DNA of 64,000 bases, from positions 38,040 to 102,039 of the forward strand of contig JAFKFN010000014.1 of assembly GCA_017308255.1 (NCBI GenBank). The letters run 5' to 3'. The notes beneath the pieces were generated by a model. It searched no databases. It saw only the letters and a list, made by a program, of their open reading frames with translations, and had not been told where the DNA came from. Numbering within the stretch: the first letter of the stretch is position 1; every line of letters starts with the position of its first letter. A program made the position numbers and the translations under genes. The DNA is from Altererythrobacter sp. (lineage in GTDB: Bacteria; Pseudomonadota; Alphaproteobacteria; Sphingomonadales; Sphingomonadaceae). Below are positions 35,362-46,448 of this stretch, in pieces.

Positions 35362-37722
35362 ATGGACAAGGCAACACCTGCGGCGCACGGACACGGCTGC
35401 TGCGGCAACCACGGCGCCGGAAAACCTGCCTCGGGCGTAAAGGACCCGGTGTGCGGTATGACCGTCGATCCTGCGACTGCCGCGCATCGTGCTGACCACG
35501 ATGGCGAGACATATTATTTTTGCAGCGCTGGCTGCCGTGAGAAATTTGTCGCTGATCCGGCGTGCTATCTGAATCCTGCTTCCGCGCCCAACGACGACGC
35601 GGCGGCGGGCACGATCTGGACTTGCCCGATGCACCCCGAGGTCCGCCAGGATCATCCGGGCGCCTGTCCGATCTGCGGCATGGCGCTGGAGCCGGCACAA
35701 GTAACGGCGGATGCCGGGCCGAGTCCTGAGCTTATCGACATGACGCGGCGTTTCTGGATCGGCCTTGCGCTGGCCATTCCGGTTTTCGCGCTGGAAATGG
35801 GCGGGCATCTTTTTCCGATACTGCACCATCTCATTCCCATGCAGGTTTCGATATGGGTGCAGTTCGTGCTGGCAACCCCGGTCGTGCTCTGGGCCGGGTG
35901 GCCCTTCTTCGAGCGCGGTTGGGCATCGCTCAAGACGCGCAACCTCAATATGTTCACGTTGATCGCGATGGGGACCGGCGTCGCCTGGGCTTACAGCGTC
36001 GTCGCAACGCTGGCGCCGCAGATATTCCCCCCTGCCTTTCGCGGGAACGATGGCATGGTCGCCGTTTATTTCGAGGCGGCGGCGGTCATCACGGTTCTTG
36101 TCCTGCTGGGGCAAGTGCTTGAGCTGCGCGCCCGCGAACGCACGTCCGGCGCGATCAAGGCGCTGCTCAATCTCGCTCCACGGACGGCGCGGCGTATTGC
36201 CGCCGATGGCAGCGAGGAGGAGGTCAGCCTCGATCTCGTGGCAGTCGGCGACCGCTTGCGTGTGCGTCCGGGGGAGAAAGTGCCCGTTGACGGGATCGTC
36301 GAAGATGGCCGCTCTTCGCTCGATGAATCCATGGTGACGGGGGAATCGATGCCCGTCACCAAGGCGAAGGACGACAAGGTCATCGGCGGCACGCTGAACC
36401 AGACCGGCGCGCTCATCATCACTGCCGACAAGGTGGGCCGTGACACGATGCTGGCCCGGATCGTCCAGATGGTCGCTGAAGCGCAGCGCTCTCGCGCGCC
36501 GATCCAGCGCATGGCGGACCAGGTTTCAGGCTGGTTCGTCCCCGCTGTCATTCTCGTCGCGATCCTCGCTTTCGCGGGCTGGAGCATCTGGGGACCGGAG
36601 CCGCGCTTCGCCTATGGTCTTGTCGCCGCCGTCGCCGTGCTCATCATTGCCTGCCCCTGTGCGCTCGGCCTTGCCACGCCCATGTCGATCATGGTCGGCG
36701 TCGGTCGCGGCGCGAGCATGGGTGTCCTCATCAAGAATGCCGAAGCGCTGGAGCATATGGAGAAAGTCGACACGCTTGTTGTCGACAAGACCGGCACGCT
36801 CACCGAAGGACGCCCCGCCGTCACCGAAATCCTGTCAGCTTCTGGATTTGAGGATGCGGAAATCCTGCGGCTCGCCGCATCGGTCGAGCGCGCCTCAGAG
36901 CATCCGCTCGCACTGGCGATCGTCGAAGCCGCGAAAGAGCGCGACATCGCGCCGGCCGAGGTCAGCGATTTTGATTCCCCAACCGGACGCGGCGCCCTCG
37001 GCGTCGTGGATGGTCGCCGGATCATACTCGGCAATGCCCGCTTCCTTGCGGACGAAGGGATCGCAGCTGAAGCACTTGCCGCACAGGCCGATACGCTGCG
37101 GCGTGACGGTGCGACGGCGATCTTCATCGGTGTCGATGGCAAGGTGGCTGGCGTCTTCGCGATTGCCGATCCGGTCAAACAGACAACACCGGAAGCTTTA
37201 GCCGCTTTGAAAGCAGAGGGCATCCGGGTGGTGATGCTGACGGGCGACAACCGCAGGACAGCGGAAGCTGTCGCCAAACGCCTGGGTATCGATGATGTCG
37301 AAGCCGAGGTTCTGCCGGACCAGAAAAGCGGCGTAGTCGCCCGTCTCAGGGACGAAGGACGTGTAGTCGCCATGGCTGGCGATGGCGTCAACGATGCGCC
37401 GGCGCTGGCTGTGGCCGACGTGGGCATCGCCATGGGTTCGGGCACTGACGTGGCCATCGAGAGCGCAGGCGTGACGCTGCTGAAAGGCGATCTCACCGGA
37501 ATCGTGAAGGCGCGGCGGTTGTCCGAGGCAACCATGTCCAACATCCGCCAGAACCTTGTCTTCGCGTTCATCTATAATGCGGCTGGCGTGCCGGTGGCAG
37601 CCGGTGTGCTCTATCCGGTGTTCGGCATCCTGTTGTCGCCGATTATCGCGGCGGCGGCGATGGCGCTCTCATCGGTGAGCGTGGTTACGAACGCCTTGCG
37701 GCTGAACCGGCAGGTCATATGA
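35362..37722 (+). CDS. copA: P1B-1 copper-translocating ATPase with YHS and heavy-metal-binding domains (786 aa)
   Basis: The N-terminus is His/Cys-rich ([12 protein letters not shown]), then a YHS domain ([10 protein letters not shown]) and a [20 protein letters not shown] metal-binding domain. No classical CxxC HMA domain is seen. The ATPase core has the membrane motif [10 protein letters not shown] (CPC, Cu(I)/Ag(I) type), the phosphorylation site DKTGTLTEG, the HP motif (SEHPLALAI) and the [10 protein letters not shown] hinge. It should pump Cu(I) out of the cytosol. It overlaps cueR by four bases and is driven by the MerR-type promoter at 35306. The symbol copA is used by custom and differs from the oxidase copA. 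Confidence 0.94.
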   Translation: MDKATPAAHGHGCCGNHGAGKPASGVKDPVCGMTVDPATAAHRADHDGETYYFCSAGCREKFVADPACYLNPASAPNDDAAAGTIWTCPMHPEVRQDHPGACPICGMALEPAQVTADAGPSPELIDMTRRFWIGLALAIPVFALEMGGHLFPILHHLIPMQVSIWVQFVLATPVVLWAGWPFFERGWASLKTRNLNMFTLIAMGTGVAWAYSVVATLAPQIFPPAFRGNDGMVAVYFEAAAVITVLVLLGQVLELRARERTSGAIKALLNLAPRTARRIAADGSEEEVSLDLVAVGDRLRVRPGEKVPVDGIVEDGRSSLDESMVTGESMPVTKAKDDKVIGGTLNQTGALIITADKVGRDTMLARIVQMVAEAQRSRAPIQRMADQVSGWFVPAVILVAILAFAGWSIWGPEPRFAYGLVAAVAVLIIACPCALGLATPMSIMVGVGRGASMGVLIKNAEALEHMEKVDTLVVDKTGTLTEGRPAVTEILSASGFEDAEILRLAASVERASEHPLALAIVEAAKERDIAPAEVSDFDSPTGRGALGVVDGRRIILGNARFLADEGIAAEALAAQADTLRRDGATAIFIGVDGKVAGVFAIADPVKQTTPEALAALKAEGIRVVMLTGDNRRTAEAVAKRLGIDDVEAEVLPDQKSGVVARLRDEGRVVAMAGDGVNDAPALAVADVGIAMGSGTDVAIESAGVTLLKGDLTGIVKARRLSEATMSNIRQNLVFAFIYNAAGVPVAAGVLYPVFGILLSPIIAAAAMALSSVSVVTNALRLNRQVI

Positions 37723-38129
37723 ACATCGGCCATGCCTCGGAAGCGAGCGGGGTCTCCCAGCGGATGATCCGCCATTACGAGAAGATCGGGCTGGTGCCGG
37801 CGCCGGCGCGGCGCGACAGCGGTTATCGCGATTATTCGCCATCGGATGTGCATCGCCTGCGCTTCATCGCCAATGCGCGTGATCTGGGCTTCCCCATTGA
37901 GGAAATCCGCACATTGCTGGCGCTATGGAGCGATCGCAGCCGGTCGAGCGCGGAGGTCAAGGCGCTGGCCAGCGCGCGTGCCGCAGAACTGCACGGCAAG
38001 GTCAAAGCGCTCGAAGCGATGCGTCGCACCTTGCTCGATCTTGCCGAGCGATGTCACGGCGATGCGCGCCCCGACTGCCCGATCATCGACAGGCTAGCCG
38101 ATGCCGACAAGGGACAGGTGGACAGATGA
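37719..38129 (+). CDS. cueR: Cu(I)-responsive MerR-family regulator CueR (136 aa)
   Basis: The N-terminal helix-turn-helix reads [26 protein letters not shown] dimerisation helix follows, and the metal loop has two cysteines separated by seven residues (CHGDARPDC), the CueR pattern. There is no extra cysteine at the MerR/ZntR position near residue 80. Four-base overlap with the ATPase gene and the MerR-type promoter before that gene point to autogenous copper control. Confidence 0.9.
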   Translation: MNIGHASEASGVSQRMIRHYEKIGLVPAPARRDSGYRDYSPSDVHRLRFIANARDLGFPIEEIRTLLALWSDRSRSSAEVKALASARAAELHGKVKALEAMRRTLLDLAERCHGDARPDCPIIDRLADADKGQVDR

Positions 38130-38286
38130 GCATCCACTAGCATCGTCGAGGTGCAGGAGATCGATCCGATAAATGCGGTCCTCGCACGCAAATAAAATAC
38201 GCGGAGGAACTTTGAGCACATAAAGCTCGCCATGATGCCGCCCATTTGTGCAGGGAGCGGGCGTGGTGGGGACAAGGAGAATGCAA

Positions 38287-38733
38287 ATGAGACCCATCAA
38301 GGCATTTCTGACGGCAGTTGCGCTCGCCGTGCCGGCAAGCGCGCTGGCAGCGCAGCAGATCGCTGTCCACCGCGATCCTGGATGTGGATGCTGCGAGCAG
38401 TGGGCGGTGCAGGTGCGCGCGCAGTTCGGCCGGCAGGTTCAGATGACGGATGATACGAACCGAGCCGCGCTCCACCGGCGCTACGGCCTGTCGCCGGACC
38501 TTGCCTCTTGTCATACCGCGATTATCGACGGCATCGTGTTCGAAGGACATGTGCCGATCGCCGACATGAAGCGCGCACTCGCGCAGCGCCCGCGCGGAGT
38601 GACCGGTCTGGCCGTCCCCGGCATGCCGCTCGGTTCGCCGGGCATGGAAGTCCCCGGTCAGCGGCCGCAGTCCTTCACCGTCGTCGCCTTCGGGCCGGGC
38701 GGCAAGAAGGTTTTTGCCCGCCACAACGGATAG
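38287..38733 (+). CDS. DUF411 metal-binding protein (148 aa)
   Basis: A signal peptide (MRPIKAFLTAVALAVPASALA) leads to HRDPGCGCCEQW, the CxCC signature of DUF411 proteins, which accompany copper resistance genes. Later parts include HTAIIDGIVFEGHVP and a Met/Pro-rich GLAVPGMPLGSPGME motif. ATG 38287 has AAGGAG seven bases before it; ATG 38281 is too close. Probably a periplasmic copper-binding protein. Confidence 0.88.
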   Translation: MRPIKAFLTAVALAVPASALAAQQIAVHRDPGCGCCEQWAVQVRAQFGRQVQMTDDTNRAALHRRYGLSPDLASCHTAIIDGIVFEGHVPIADMKRALAQRPRGVTGLAVPGMPLGSPGMEVPGQRPQSFTVVAFGPGGKKVFARHNG

Positions 38734-38744
38734 AGAGCACTGCG

Positions 38745-39701
38745 ATGCACAGCGAAACCCTCTCAAACCACCGGCACGACCACATCTTCCTCGGCGACGC
38801 CCACGACGAGCATGAACGCCGAACGCGTTGGGTGGTAGCGCTGACCGCGGCGATGATGGTGATCGAGATCGCCGCCGGATGGATCACCGGTTCGATGGCG
38901 TTGCTGGCCGACGGACTGCACATGGCGACGCATGCCGGAGCGCTCGGTGTAGCGGCGCTCGCTTATGCTTTCGCGCGGCGCCATGCCGATAATCCGCGCT
39001 TCACCTTTGGAACCGGTAAGGTCGGCGATCTCGCGGGCTTCGCGAGCGCTCTCATTCTGGCGCTGATTGCGCTCGGCATCGGCGTCGAGTCTGTCGGCCG
39101 CCTGTTTGCGCCCGCCAAGGTTGACTATGCACCAGCGTTGTGGATCGCGGGTCTCGGGCTCGCGATCAACCTCGCGAGCGCCTGGCTGCTTGGTGGCGGA
39201 CATCATCACGGTCAGTCGCACGATCATGTCCATGGTGACCACCATGCGCATGCCGACAACAATCTGCGTTCCGCTTATGCGCATGTGCTCACCGATGCGC
39301 TGACATCGGTGCTCGCGATCGTCGCACTGCTCGCGGGTCGCTTCCTTGGTTGGGTGTGGATGGACGCGGCGATGGGAATCGTCGGTGCGCTGGTCATTGC
39401 CCGCTGGTCCTGGGGACTGCTGCGCGATACCGCCGCGATTCTGCTCGACGTCTCCACCAATCCGGCGCTGGAGTCGGAGATCCGCGAGGCGCTTGCCGAT
39501 GGTGATGCGCAGATCGCCGATCTCCATGTCTGGCGCGTCGGTCCGGGCCGCTACGCGGCGATCATTTCGCTGGTGGTCGCCGACCCGCTCGCCCCGGCCG
39601 ATTATGCTGACCGCCTGAAAATTCACGAGGAACTCGTCCATGTGACCGTAGAGGTGCATCGCTGCCACGGCACCCATCGCCGATTGCGCAAAGTGGCATG
39701 A
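38745..39701 (+). CDS. dmeF: Cation diffusion facilitator, DmeF-like (318 aa)
   Basis: Six transmembrane segments with LLADGLHMATHAGALG and a His-rich cytosolic loop (GGGHHHGQSHDHVHGDHHAH) identify a CDF metal/proton antiporter. The N-terminal NHRHDHIFLGDAHDEHERR start is typical of DmeF, which exports Co(II) and Ni(II). It starts 11 bases after the DUF411 gene stop and is likely co-transcribed. Confidence 0.88.
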   Translation: MHSETLSNHRHDHIFLGDAHDEHERRTRWVVALTAAMMVIEIAAGWITGSMALLADGLHMATHAGALGVAALAYAFARRHADNPRFTFGTGKVGDLAGFASALILALIALGIGVESVGRLFAPAKVDYAPALWIAGLGLAINLASAWLLGGGHHHGQSHDHVHGDHHAHADNNLRSAYAHVLTDALTSVLAIVALLAGRFLGWVWMDAAMGIVGALVIARWSWGLLRDTAAILLDVSTNPALESEIREALADGDAQIADLHVWRVGPGRYAAIISLVVADPLAPADYADRLKIHEELVHVTVEVHRCHGTHRRLRKVA

Positions 39702-39765
39702 CCGCCGGCGGAAATCCCTCCTTTTCGTTGCCGCTCCCGCGCCGATCGGCTAAACGTAGCACGTC

Positions 39766-40125
39766 GTGAAACGCGCGCTTCCCCTCCTGCTCCTCCTTGG
39801 AGCGCTGTTCGGCTTGCTGGGAGAACAGACCGTAGCCACTGCTGCGCCCGTCTCAGTGGCCGCAGCCGCGCCGGCTGCCGCAATGAGCGCCGACTGCATG
39901 GAGATGATGGGCCAGCATCCCGCCAAACAGGAGAAGAAGCCCTGCAATGGCCTGACGCTCGATTGCATATTTGCGATGGGCTGCGCGCTGCCGCTCCTGA
40001 AAGACCCAGCTAAGCTGGTCGGCTCCACGCCCATGGTGAGCAAACAAGACTATTGGTCTATCTCGTCCGCGCTCCTCGGGCACGATCTCACTCCCGAGCC
40101 CGAACCCCCCATCATCCTCGGCTGA
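39766..40125 (+). CDS. Small secreted or membrane-anchored protein of unknown function (119 aa)
   Basis: It starts at GTG 39766 with a hydrophobic signal (MKRALPLLLLLGALFGLL) and an Ala-rich linker. A Cys/Met cluster (MSADCMEMMGQHP, then CNGLTLDCIFAMGCALPL) and a Pro/Glu-rich end (PEPEPPIILG) follow. The layout recalls small periplasmic proteins found beside copper efflux genes, but I do not recognise a family. A GC-rich hairpin follows at about 40134-40160. Confidence 0.62.
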   Translation: MKRALPLLLLLGALFGLLGEQTVATAAPVSVAAAAPAAAMSADCMEMMGQHPAKQEKKPCNGLTLDCIFAMGCALPLLKDPAKLVGSTPMVSKQDYWSISSALLGHDLTPEPEPPIILG

Positions 40126-40219
40126 TCGCCGCCGGGCGCGCCGCGAACGCGGCGCCCGCATGGTCGCGGGCCATTCGCCTCGCGTCCGGCCAGTTCCAGA
40201 TCACCTAAGGATATTCGTC

Positions 40220-40495
40220 ATGAAGACGTTCACGATTGCCGCCGCGCTCGGCGCAGCCTTGCTTGCCCCCGCAACCGCCTTTGCCGCTGACAGCCCGCAG
40301 GAGCGAGGCTCCGGCCACTATGAATGGCGTGACGCGCCACAACCCGGCCCGCGCAGCACCGGCCCGACGCACAAGCGGGTCTGGGTGCCCGATCATCCGC
40401 AGATGGCGAACTGCGACTGCGACATGATGAAGATGAGCGCCGATGACTGCATGAAACCCATGCAGCCTGGGAGCGCCGCACCGTCGGCCAGCTGA
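40220..40495 (+). CDS. Small periplasmic Cys/Met-rich protein (91 aa)
   Basis: A clear signal peptide (MKTFTIAAALGAALLAPATAFAA) is followed by a polar region and a C-terminal cluster NCDCDMMKMSADDCMKPM that looks able to bind soft metals. ATG 40220 has an AAGGA ribosome site. It lies just before cusCBAF on the same strand. Family unknown to me; a periplasmic metal-binding role is inferred from composition and place. Confidence 0.65.
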   Translation: MKTFTIAAALGAALLAPATAFAADSPQERGSGHYEWRDAPQPGPRSTGPTHKRVWVPDHPQMANCDCDMMKMSADDCMKPMQPGSAAPSAS

Positions 40496-40537
40496 AGGCT
40501 GGCTCTCTGGCCGATTGTGCCGGGCCGGATATCGGCG

Positions 40538-40563
40538 CCGGCGGAGCCGCGATGCTCCGCCGG
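40538..40563 (+). terminator. Perfect 10-base hairpin before cusC
   Basis: CCGGCGGAGC (40538-40547) pairs with GCTCCGCCGG (40554-40563) around a six-base loop, 43 bases after the small gene at 40220-40495 and 54 before cusC. No T-run follows, so termination is uncertain. It could attenuate or stabilise the transcript between the two genes. Confidence 0.4.
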
Positions 40564-40617
40564 TGCAGCGGTTGACCGCTCTCTCGCGCATCGGTCGCTT
40601 CCGAGCAGGAAATTTCC

Positions 40618-41844
40618 ATGCGACTGCTGTTTTTCGCGCCGCTCCTGGCGGCGATACCTGCGGCGGCTTTCGCCGATCCGCTAACCTTTGATGAGGCGCT
40701 GGCGCGCGCGGCGGATGAAGCGCCATCGCTCCAGGCGCGTGCGCTGGCCGTCGACGCCCGCCGCTCCGCTGCGACGGCCGCCGGCCAGCTTCCCGACCCC
40801 AGACTTGGAGTTGCGCTCGACAATTTTCCGGTCTCGGGGCCGCCTGCCTTCACCTACGCCGGCGAGAGCATGACGATGGCGCGGGTCGGCATTAGTCAGG
40901 ACGTGCCCAATCTCGCCAAGCGCCACGCGCGCACCGGCCGCGCTGAGGCCGATATCGACGTCGCCGAGGCTGACCGTGTCGTTGAAGCGCGCGAAATCCG
41001 GGTCGCAACCGCACTTGCCTGGATCGATCTCGCCTATGCCGGGCAACGGCTGACAGCGATCAACGACGTGCTCGGCCGCCTGAGCGAACTGGCGCCGGCC
41101 GCAGTGGCCGGCATGGCGTCCGGCACGTCCCGCCCGGCGCAGGCTCTCGAAATCCGCCAGGCGATCGCGGACCTCAAAGACCGCCGAAGCCAGGTTGTCG
41201 CGGATGTCGCGCGGGCCACGACAGTCCTCGCGCACTGGACCGGCGATCCCCATCCCGAGACTGAAGGCATGATCCCCGATTTCGCTGTCGATCCCGACAG
41301 GCTGCGCGGCGCGATCGAGCACAATCCGACTCTCCTTGCCGCCATAGCCCGCACAAGTCAGGCTGAGGCAGGCGTGACCGTCGCACGCGCCGAGAAGCGT
41401 CCTGATTGGAGTTTCGATCTTTCTTATGGGCGGCGCGCCGAGCGCTACGGCGACATGGTCTCGATCGGCGCGACCGTCACACTGCCGTTGTTCACCAGCA
41501 AGCGTCAGAATCCCATGATCGATGCGAGCATCGCCGATGCGGGCGCCGCGCGTGCCGATGAGGAAAATGTCCGCCGTGGCCTTATGGCCGATCTCGACGC
41601 GGGGATCGCCGATCATCTGATGCATCATGAACAATGGCAGCGCGCCCGCGATACGCTGCTGCCGCTCGCCCGCCAGCGCGCCGATCTGGAAATCGCCAGC
41701 TATGCCGCCGGGCGGGCCAGCCTGACCGACATGATTGCTGCCCAGGCGATGCTCGCCGACGCTTCTCTGTCCACCCTCGACCGCGAAGCGGCAGTGGCGC
41801 GCGATGCCGCCCGGCTCGTGCTGACCTATGGAGATGACCGATGA
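40618..41844 (+). CDS. cusC: Outer membrane efflux protein, TolC family, CusC/CzcC-like (408 aa)
   Basis: A signal peptide (MRLLFFAPLLAAIPAAAFA) and two repeats of helical TolC-type sequence (LTFDEALARAADEAPSLQAR; SIGATVTLPLFTSKRQNPMI) identify the outer-membrane channel of a tripartite heavy-metal pump. No lipobox is seen. It overlaps cusB by four bases. Confidence 0.9.
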   Translation: MRLLFFAPLLAAIPAAAFADPLTFDEALARAADEAPSLQARALAVDARRSAATAAGQLPDPRLGVALDNFPVSGPPAFTYAGESMTMARVGISQDVPNLAKRHARTGRAEADIDVAEADRVVEAREIRVATALAWIDLAYAGQRLTAINDVLGRLSELAPAAVAGMASGTSRPAQALEIRQAIADLKDRRSQVVADVARATTVLAHWTGDPHPETEGMIPDFAVDPDRLRGAIEHNPTLLAAIARTSQAEAGVTVARAEKRPDWSFDLSYGRRAERYGDMVSIGATVTLPLFTSKRQNPMIDASIADAGAARADEENVRRGLMADLDAGIADHLMHHEQWQRARDTLLPLARQRADLEIASYAAGRASLTDMIAAQAMLADASLSTLDREAAVARDAARLVLTYGDDR

Positions 41845-43313
41845 TGACGATTGAACTTTCCCGCCGAGCGCGGCTTGGCCTCGCGGCGGCCACGCTCGCA
41901 CTCGTCGCGGGCGCGACCGGTTACGGCATCGCAACATTGATCCATCCGGGCGACATGCCGGCTGCTGCCGAGGGCGGCCGCAAGGTGCTCTACTGGTATG
42001 ATCCGATGGTGCCGTCGCAACACTTCGACAAGCCCGGCAAGTCGCCCTTCATGGATATGCAGCTCGTTCCCAAATATGCTGACGAGGCAGGCGGGGAAGC
42101 CGGCATCCGCATCGATCCGGCGCGCGCGCAGAATCTTGGGATCAGGGTGGTTGCAGCCGAACGGGGGACGCTTTCAAGCGCGCTCACGGCGACCGGCACG
42201 ATCGATTTCAACCAGCGGGACGTCGCAATTGTTCAGGCGCGTAGCGGCGGTTTCGTGAGCCGCGTCTATGCCCGCGCACCCGGAGATGTAATCGGCGCGG
42301 GCGCGCCACTCGCCGACCTGCTCGTTCCCGAATGGGCGGGGGCGCAGAGCGAGTATCTGGCGGTCAGGCGCACCGGCGATGCGGCAATGATAAGCGCTGC
42401 GCGGCAACGCCTGACACTGCTCGGCATGCCGGCGGGCACTATCGCCGCAGTCGAACGCGGCGGACGCCCGCACAACATTGTGACGCTCTCCGCGCCATCC
42501 GGCGGCGTAATCAAGACGCTCGGTGTGCGCGCTGGCATGACCGTCGCTGCGGGCCAGACTCTTGCCGAGGTGAATGGGCTCGGCACCGTCTGGCTCAACG
42601 CCGCGGTGCCCGAGAGGATGGCGGGCCAGCTTCGTCCCGGCCAGACGGCCAGCGCGACGTTGACCGCTTACCCCGGCGAGCGCTTCGCGGGGAGGATTGC
42701 CGCGATCCTGCCGAGCGTTGAAGCTGAGAGCCGCACACTCACCGTTCGGATCGAACTGGCCAACCGGGGCGGGCGTCTCCGTCCCGGCATGTTCGCCAAT
42801 GTCGATTTTGGCGGCAGCGAACGCACAGGGCTGCTCGTTCCCACCGAGGCGGTGATCCGCACCGGCCGCCGGACTCTGGTCATGCTCGCGCTGAGCAATG
42901 GCCGCTACCAGCCTGCCGAAGTGCGGATCGGCAATGAGAGCGACGGACAGTCCGAAGTCCTCGCGGGGCTGTCCGAAGGCGAGAAGGTGGTGGCATCGGG
43001 CCAGTTCCTGCTCGATTCCGAAGCGAGCCTGTCGGGCATGGAGGCCCGGCCGATCGGCGGCATGGCTCCGGCCTCCGCGCTGACCAGGCTCTACGAGACT
43101 AGCGGCCGGATCGAAAAGATCGACGCCAATGGTGTCACGCTGGCCCACGGCCCGGTGCCGGCGCTCCAATGGCCGGCGATGACGATGACCTTCCGGCTCG
43201 GCGATCCGGCGCTCGCCCGCGGGTTCAAGGCCGGGGACCGGGTGCGCTTCGGTTTCGATCAGCCGCCGCAAGGGCCGACGCTCCGGAGCATGACGCGCGA
43301 GGCAGGCCAATGA
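41841..43313 (+). CDS. cusB: RND periplasmic adaptor CusB with C-terminal CusF-like domain (490 aa)
   Basis: After a membrane anchor (about residues 8-30) comes a heavy-metal-binding motif [20 protein letters not shown] with MDMQLVPKY, typical of CusB. Then follow the lipoyl, hairpin and beta-barrel segments of an adaptor. The last 75 residues ([36 protein letters not shown]) form a CusF-like OB-fold domain fused to the adaptor. It overlaps cusA by four bases. Confidence 0.93.
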   Translation: MMTIELSRRARLGLAAATLALVAGATGYGIATLIHPGDMPAAAEGGRKVLYWYDPMVPSQHFDKPGKSPFMDMQLVPKYADEAGGEAGIRIDPARAQNLGIRVVAAERGTLSSALTATGTIDFNQRDVAIVQARSGGFVSRVYARAPGDVIGAGAPLADLLVPEWAGAQSEYLAVRRTGDAAMISAARQRLTLLGMPAGTIAAVERGGRPHNIVTLSAPSGGVIKTLGVRAGMTVAAGQTLAEVNGLGTVWLNAAVPERMAGQLRPGQTASATLTAYPGERFAGRIAAILPSVEAESRTLTVRIELANRGGRLRPGMFANVDFGGSERTGLLVPTEAVIRTGRRTLVMLALSNGRYQPAEVRIGNESDGQSEVLAGLSEGEKVVASGQFLLDSEASLSGMEARPIGGMAPASALTRLYETSGRIEKIDANGVTLAHGPVPALQWPAMTMTFRLGDPALARGFKAGDRVRFGFDQPPQGPTLRSMTREAGQ

Positions 43314-46300
43314 TCGGCGCGCTCATCCGCTGGTCGGCGGCCAACCGGCTGTTCGTCGTGCTTGGCGCGCTGGCACTGGTCGTCGCCGGCTTCGCAGCGC
43401 TGCGTGCGACCCCGATCGACGCGCTGCCCGATCTGTCCGACACGCAGGTCATCATCCGCACGTCATGGCCAGGCCAGGCACCGCAGATCGTCGAAAACCA
43501 GGTCACCTATCCGCTCACAACTACCATGTTGTCGGTGCCGGGGGCAAAGACTGTCCGGGGCTACAGCTTCTTCGGCGACAGCTTCGTCTATGTCATCTTC
43601 GAGGATGGCACCGATCTCTATTGGGCGCGAAGCCGCGTGCTCGAATATCTCAATCAGGCACAGGGACGCCTGCCAGAAACCGCGCGAAGCGCGCTTGGCC
43701 CCGACGCGACCGGCGTCGGCTGGGTCTATGAATATGCGCTGGTCGATCGCACCGGCGGGCATGATCTGTCGCAGCTCCGCAGCCTGCAAGACTGGTTCCT
43801 GCGCTACGAACTGAAGAGCCTGCCCGGCGTCGCCGAGGTCGCCAGCATCGGCGGCATGGTCAGGCAGTATCAGGTCGTGCTCGATCCCGTGAAGTTGGCC
43901 GCTTTCGGCGTGACGCATCAAGAGGCGGTTTCCGCCATCCAGAGAGCCAATCAGGAAGCTGGCGGCGCGGTGGTCGAACTGGCCGAGGCCGAATATATGG
44001 TCCGCGCTTCGGGCTATCTGAAGACGCTCGATGATTTCCGCGCGATCCCGCTCCGCACCGCTGCGGGCGGCGTGCCGGTGACGCTGGGCGATGTTGCAAC
44101 GATCCAGATCGGCCCGGAGATGCGGCGCGGCATTGCCGATCTCGATGGAGATGGCGAGGTTGCGGGCGGCGTCGTCATCCTGCGCTCGGGCGCGGACGCA
44201 CGTGCTACCATTGCGGCGGTGCAGGCCAAGCTTGAGGAATTGAAGAAAAGCCTGCCCGCTGGGGTCGCGATCGTGCCCACCTATGATCGCTCGCAGCTGA
44301 TCGATACGGCGATCGAGAACCTCTCCCACAAGCTCGTCGAGGAGTTCATTGTCGTTGCGCTCGTCTGCGCGCTGTTCCTCTGGCACGTCCGCTCGGCGCT
44401 GGTCGCGATCGTAACATTGCCGCTGGGCGTGCTTGCAGCCTTCATTGTCATGCACGCGCAGGGGGTGAGCGCGAACATCATGTCGCTGGGCGGGATCGCG
44501 ATCGCGATCGGTGCGATGGTCGACGCCGCAATCGTGATGATCGAGAACGCGCACAAGGCGATCGAGCGATGGGAGCACGAGCATCCTGGCGAAACGCTCG
44601 AAGGCTCTGCGCGCTGGCGCGTCATCACCGATGCTGCGATCGAGGTCGGCCCGGCGCTGTTCTTCTCGCTCCTGATTATCACACTGTCGTTCGTCCCGGT
44701 GTTCACGCTCCAGGCGCAGGAGGGCCGGCTGTTCGCGCCGCTTGCCTTCACCAAGACTTACACGATGGCTGCGGCCGCCATCCTGTCGGTAACGCTCGTT
44801 CCCGTGCTGATGGGCTGGCTGATCCGGGGCAAAATTCCATCCGAACAGGCCAACCCGGTCAACCGTGCCCTCACTGCGGCCTACCGTCCGGCGATCGACT
44901 GGGTGCTGAAGCGCCCCAAGACAACGCTCATAATCGCCGCACTGGTGTTCGCGACCACCGCCTGGCCGGCGTCACGACTCGGCGGCGAGTTCCTGCCGGC
45001 GATGAACGAAGGCGACCTGCTCTATATGCCTTCGGCGCTGCCCGGACTGTCGGCCGCCAAGGCGTCCGAGCTGCTCCAGCAGACTGACCGCATGATTAAA
45101 ACCGTGCCCGAGGTGCAGAGCGTGTTCGGCAAGGCCGGCCGCGCCGAAAGCGCGACAGATCCGGCGCCGCTGGAAATGTTCGAGACGACGATCCGGTTCA
45201 AGCCCCGCGACCAGTGGCGTCCGGGCATGACGCCGGAAAAGCTGATCGACGAACTCGACCGGGCGGTGAAGGTGCCCGGCCTCTCCAACATCTGGGTGCC
45301 GCCGATCCGCAACCGGATAGATATGCTGGCGACCGGGATCAAAAGCCCGATCGGGGTCAAAGTGTCGGGCAGCAATCTCGCCGAGATTGATCGCATCGCG
45401 CGGGATATCGAAGGGGCCGCCAAGACGGTGCCGGGAGTCAGCTCGGCGCTTGCCGAGCGGTTGACTGGCGGGCGTTATATCGATGTCGATATCAACCGTG
45501 CGGCAGCGGCACGCTATGGGCTCAACATCGCCGACGTGCAGGCGATCGTCTCGGGCGCGATCGGCGGCGAGATTGTCGGCCAGACCGTCGAAGGACTGGC
45601 GCGCTATCCGATCAGTGTGCGCTATCCGCGCGAGCTGCGCGACAGCCCGGAGGCGCTGCGCGCCTTGCCGGTGCTGACGCCCTCGGGCCAGCAAATCACG
45701 CTCGGCACCGTTGCGCGGATCGGGGTTGCCGATGGGCCGCCGATGCTCAAGACCGAGAACGGTCGTCCCTCGACCTGGGTCTATGTCGACGTGCGCGGGC
45801 GTGATCTTGCCTCAGTCGTGTCCGACCTTCGGACTGCGGTCGGCCGCGACGTGCGGCTCTCGCCCGGCGTCTCGATCGCCTATTCGGGCCAGTTCGAATA
45901 TCTCCAACGCGCGCTCGACCGGCTCAAGCTGGTGGTGCCAGCGACGCTCGCGATCATCTTCCTGCTGCTCTACCTGATCTTTCGGCGCGTTGGAGAAGCG
46001 GCGCTCATCATGGGCACGCTGCCCTTTGCGCTGACCGGCGGCTTCTGGATTCTCTATCTGCTCGGCTACCACCAGTCCGTCGCAACCGGGGTCGGGTTCA
46101 TCGCGCTGGCGGGCGTATCGGCCGAGTTCGGTGTGGTGATGCTGATCTACCTCAAGCAAGCCCTCGACGAGCGCGGTGCCGCGCCGCAGTCCGATCAGGT
46201 AGAGACGGCAATCCGCGCGGGAGCGCTGCTGCGTGTCCGGCCCAAGGCAATGACGGTCGCGGTGATTATCGCCGGCCTGCTGCCGATCCTGATTGGTAGC

Positions 46301-46447
46301 GGCGCGGGCTCGGAGATCATGAGCCGGATCGCCGCACCGATGATCGGCGGCATGCTCACCGCCCCCTTGCTCTCGATGTTCGTCATTCCTGCCGCCTATC
46401 TGCTGATGCGGCAGCGCTCGTGTTCAACCCAAGAAAAGGAGATCTGA
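43310..46447 (+). CDS. cusA: Cu(I)/Ag(I) efflux RND pump CusA (1045 aa)
   Basis: ATG 43310 ([19 protein letters not shown]) overlaps the cusB stop and is preferred over the longer frame. The protein has 12 transmembrane segments in two halves, the early [13 protein letters not shown] region, and the TM4 motif [15 protein letters not shown] typical of the copper/silver (HME4) class rather than the DFG type of CzcA. It exports periplasmic Cu(I)/Ag(I) with CusB and CusC. Confidence 0.94.
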   Translation: MIGALIRWSAANRLFVVLGALALVVAGFAALRATPIDALPDLSDTQVIIRTSWPGQAPQIVENQVTYPLTTTMLSVPGAKTVRGYSFFGDSFVYVIFEDGTDLYWARSRVLEYLNQAQGRLPETARSALGPDATGVGWVYEYALVDRTGGHDLSQLRSLQDWFLRYELKSLPGVAEVASIGGMVRQYQVVLDPVKLAAFGVTHQEAVSAIQRANQEAGGAVVELAEAEYMVRASGYLKTLDDFRAIPLRTAAGGVPVTLGDVATIQIGPEMRRGIADLDGDGEVAGGVVILRSGADARATIAAVQAKLEELKKSLPAGVAIVPTYDRSQLIDTAIENLSHKLVEEFIVVALVCALFLWHVRSALVAIVTLPLGVLAAFIVMHAQGVSANIMSLGGIAIAIGAMVDAAIVMIENAHKAIERWEHEHPGETLEGSARWRVITDAAIEVGPALFFSLLIITLSFVPVFTLQAQEGRLFAPLAFTKTYTMAAAAILSVTLVPVLMGWLIRGKIPSEQANPVNRALTAAYRPAIDWVLKRPKTTLIIAALVFATTAWPASRLGGEFLPAMNEGDLLYMPSALPGLSAAKASELLQQTDRMIKTVPEVQSVFGKAGRAESATDPAPLEMFETTIRFKPRDQWRPGMTPEKLIDELDRAVKVPGLSNIWVPPIRNRIDMLATGIKSPIGVKVSGSNLAEIDRIARDIEGAAKTVPGVSSALAERLTGGRYIDVDINRAAAARYGLNIADVQAIVSGAIGGEIVGQTVEGLARYPISVRYPRELRDSPEALRALPVLTPSGQQITLGTVARIGVADGPPMLKTENGRPSTWVYVDVRGRDLASVVSDLRTAVGRDVRLSPGVSIAYSGQFEYLQRALDRLKLVVPATLAIIFLLLYLIFRRVGEAALIMGTLPFALTGGFWILYLLGYHQSVATGVGFIALAGVSAEFGVVMLIYLKQALDERGAAPQSDQVETAIRAGALLRVRPKAMTVAVIIAGLLPILIGSGAGSEIMSRIAAPMIGGMLTAPLLSMFVIPAAYLLMRQRSCSTQEKEI

Positions 46448-46448
46448 A

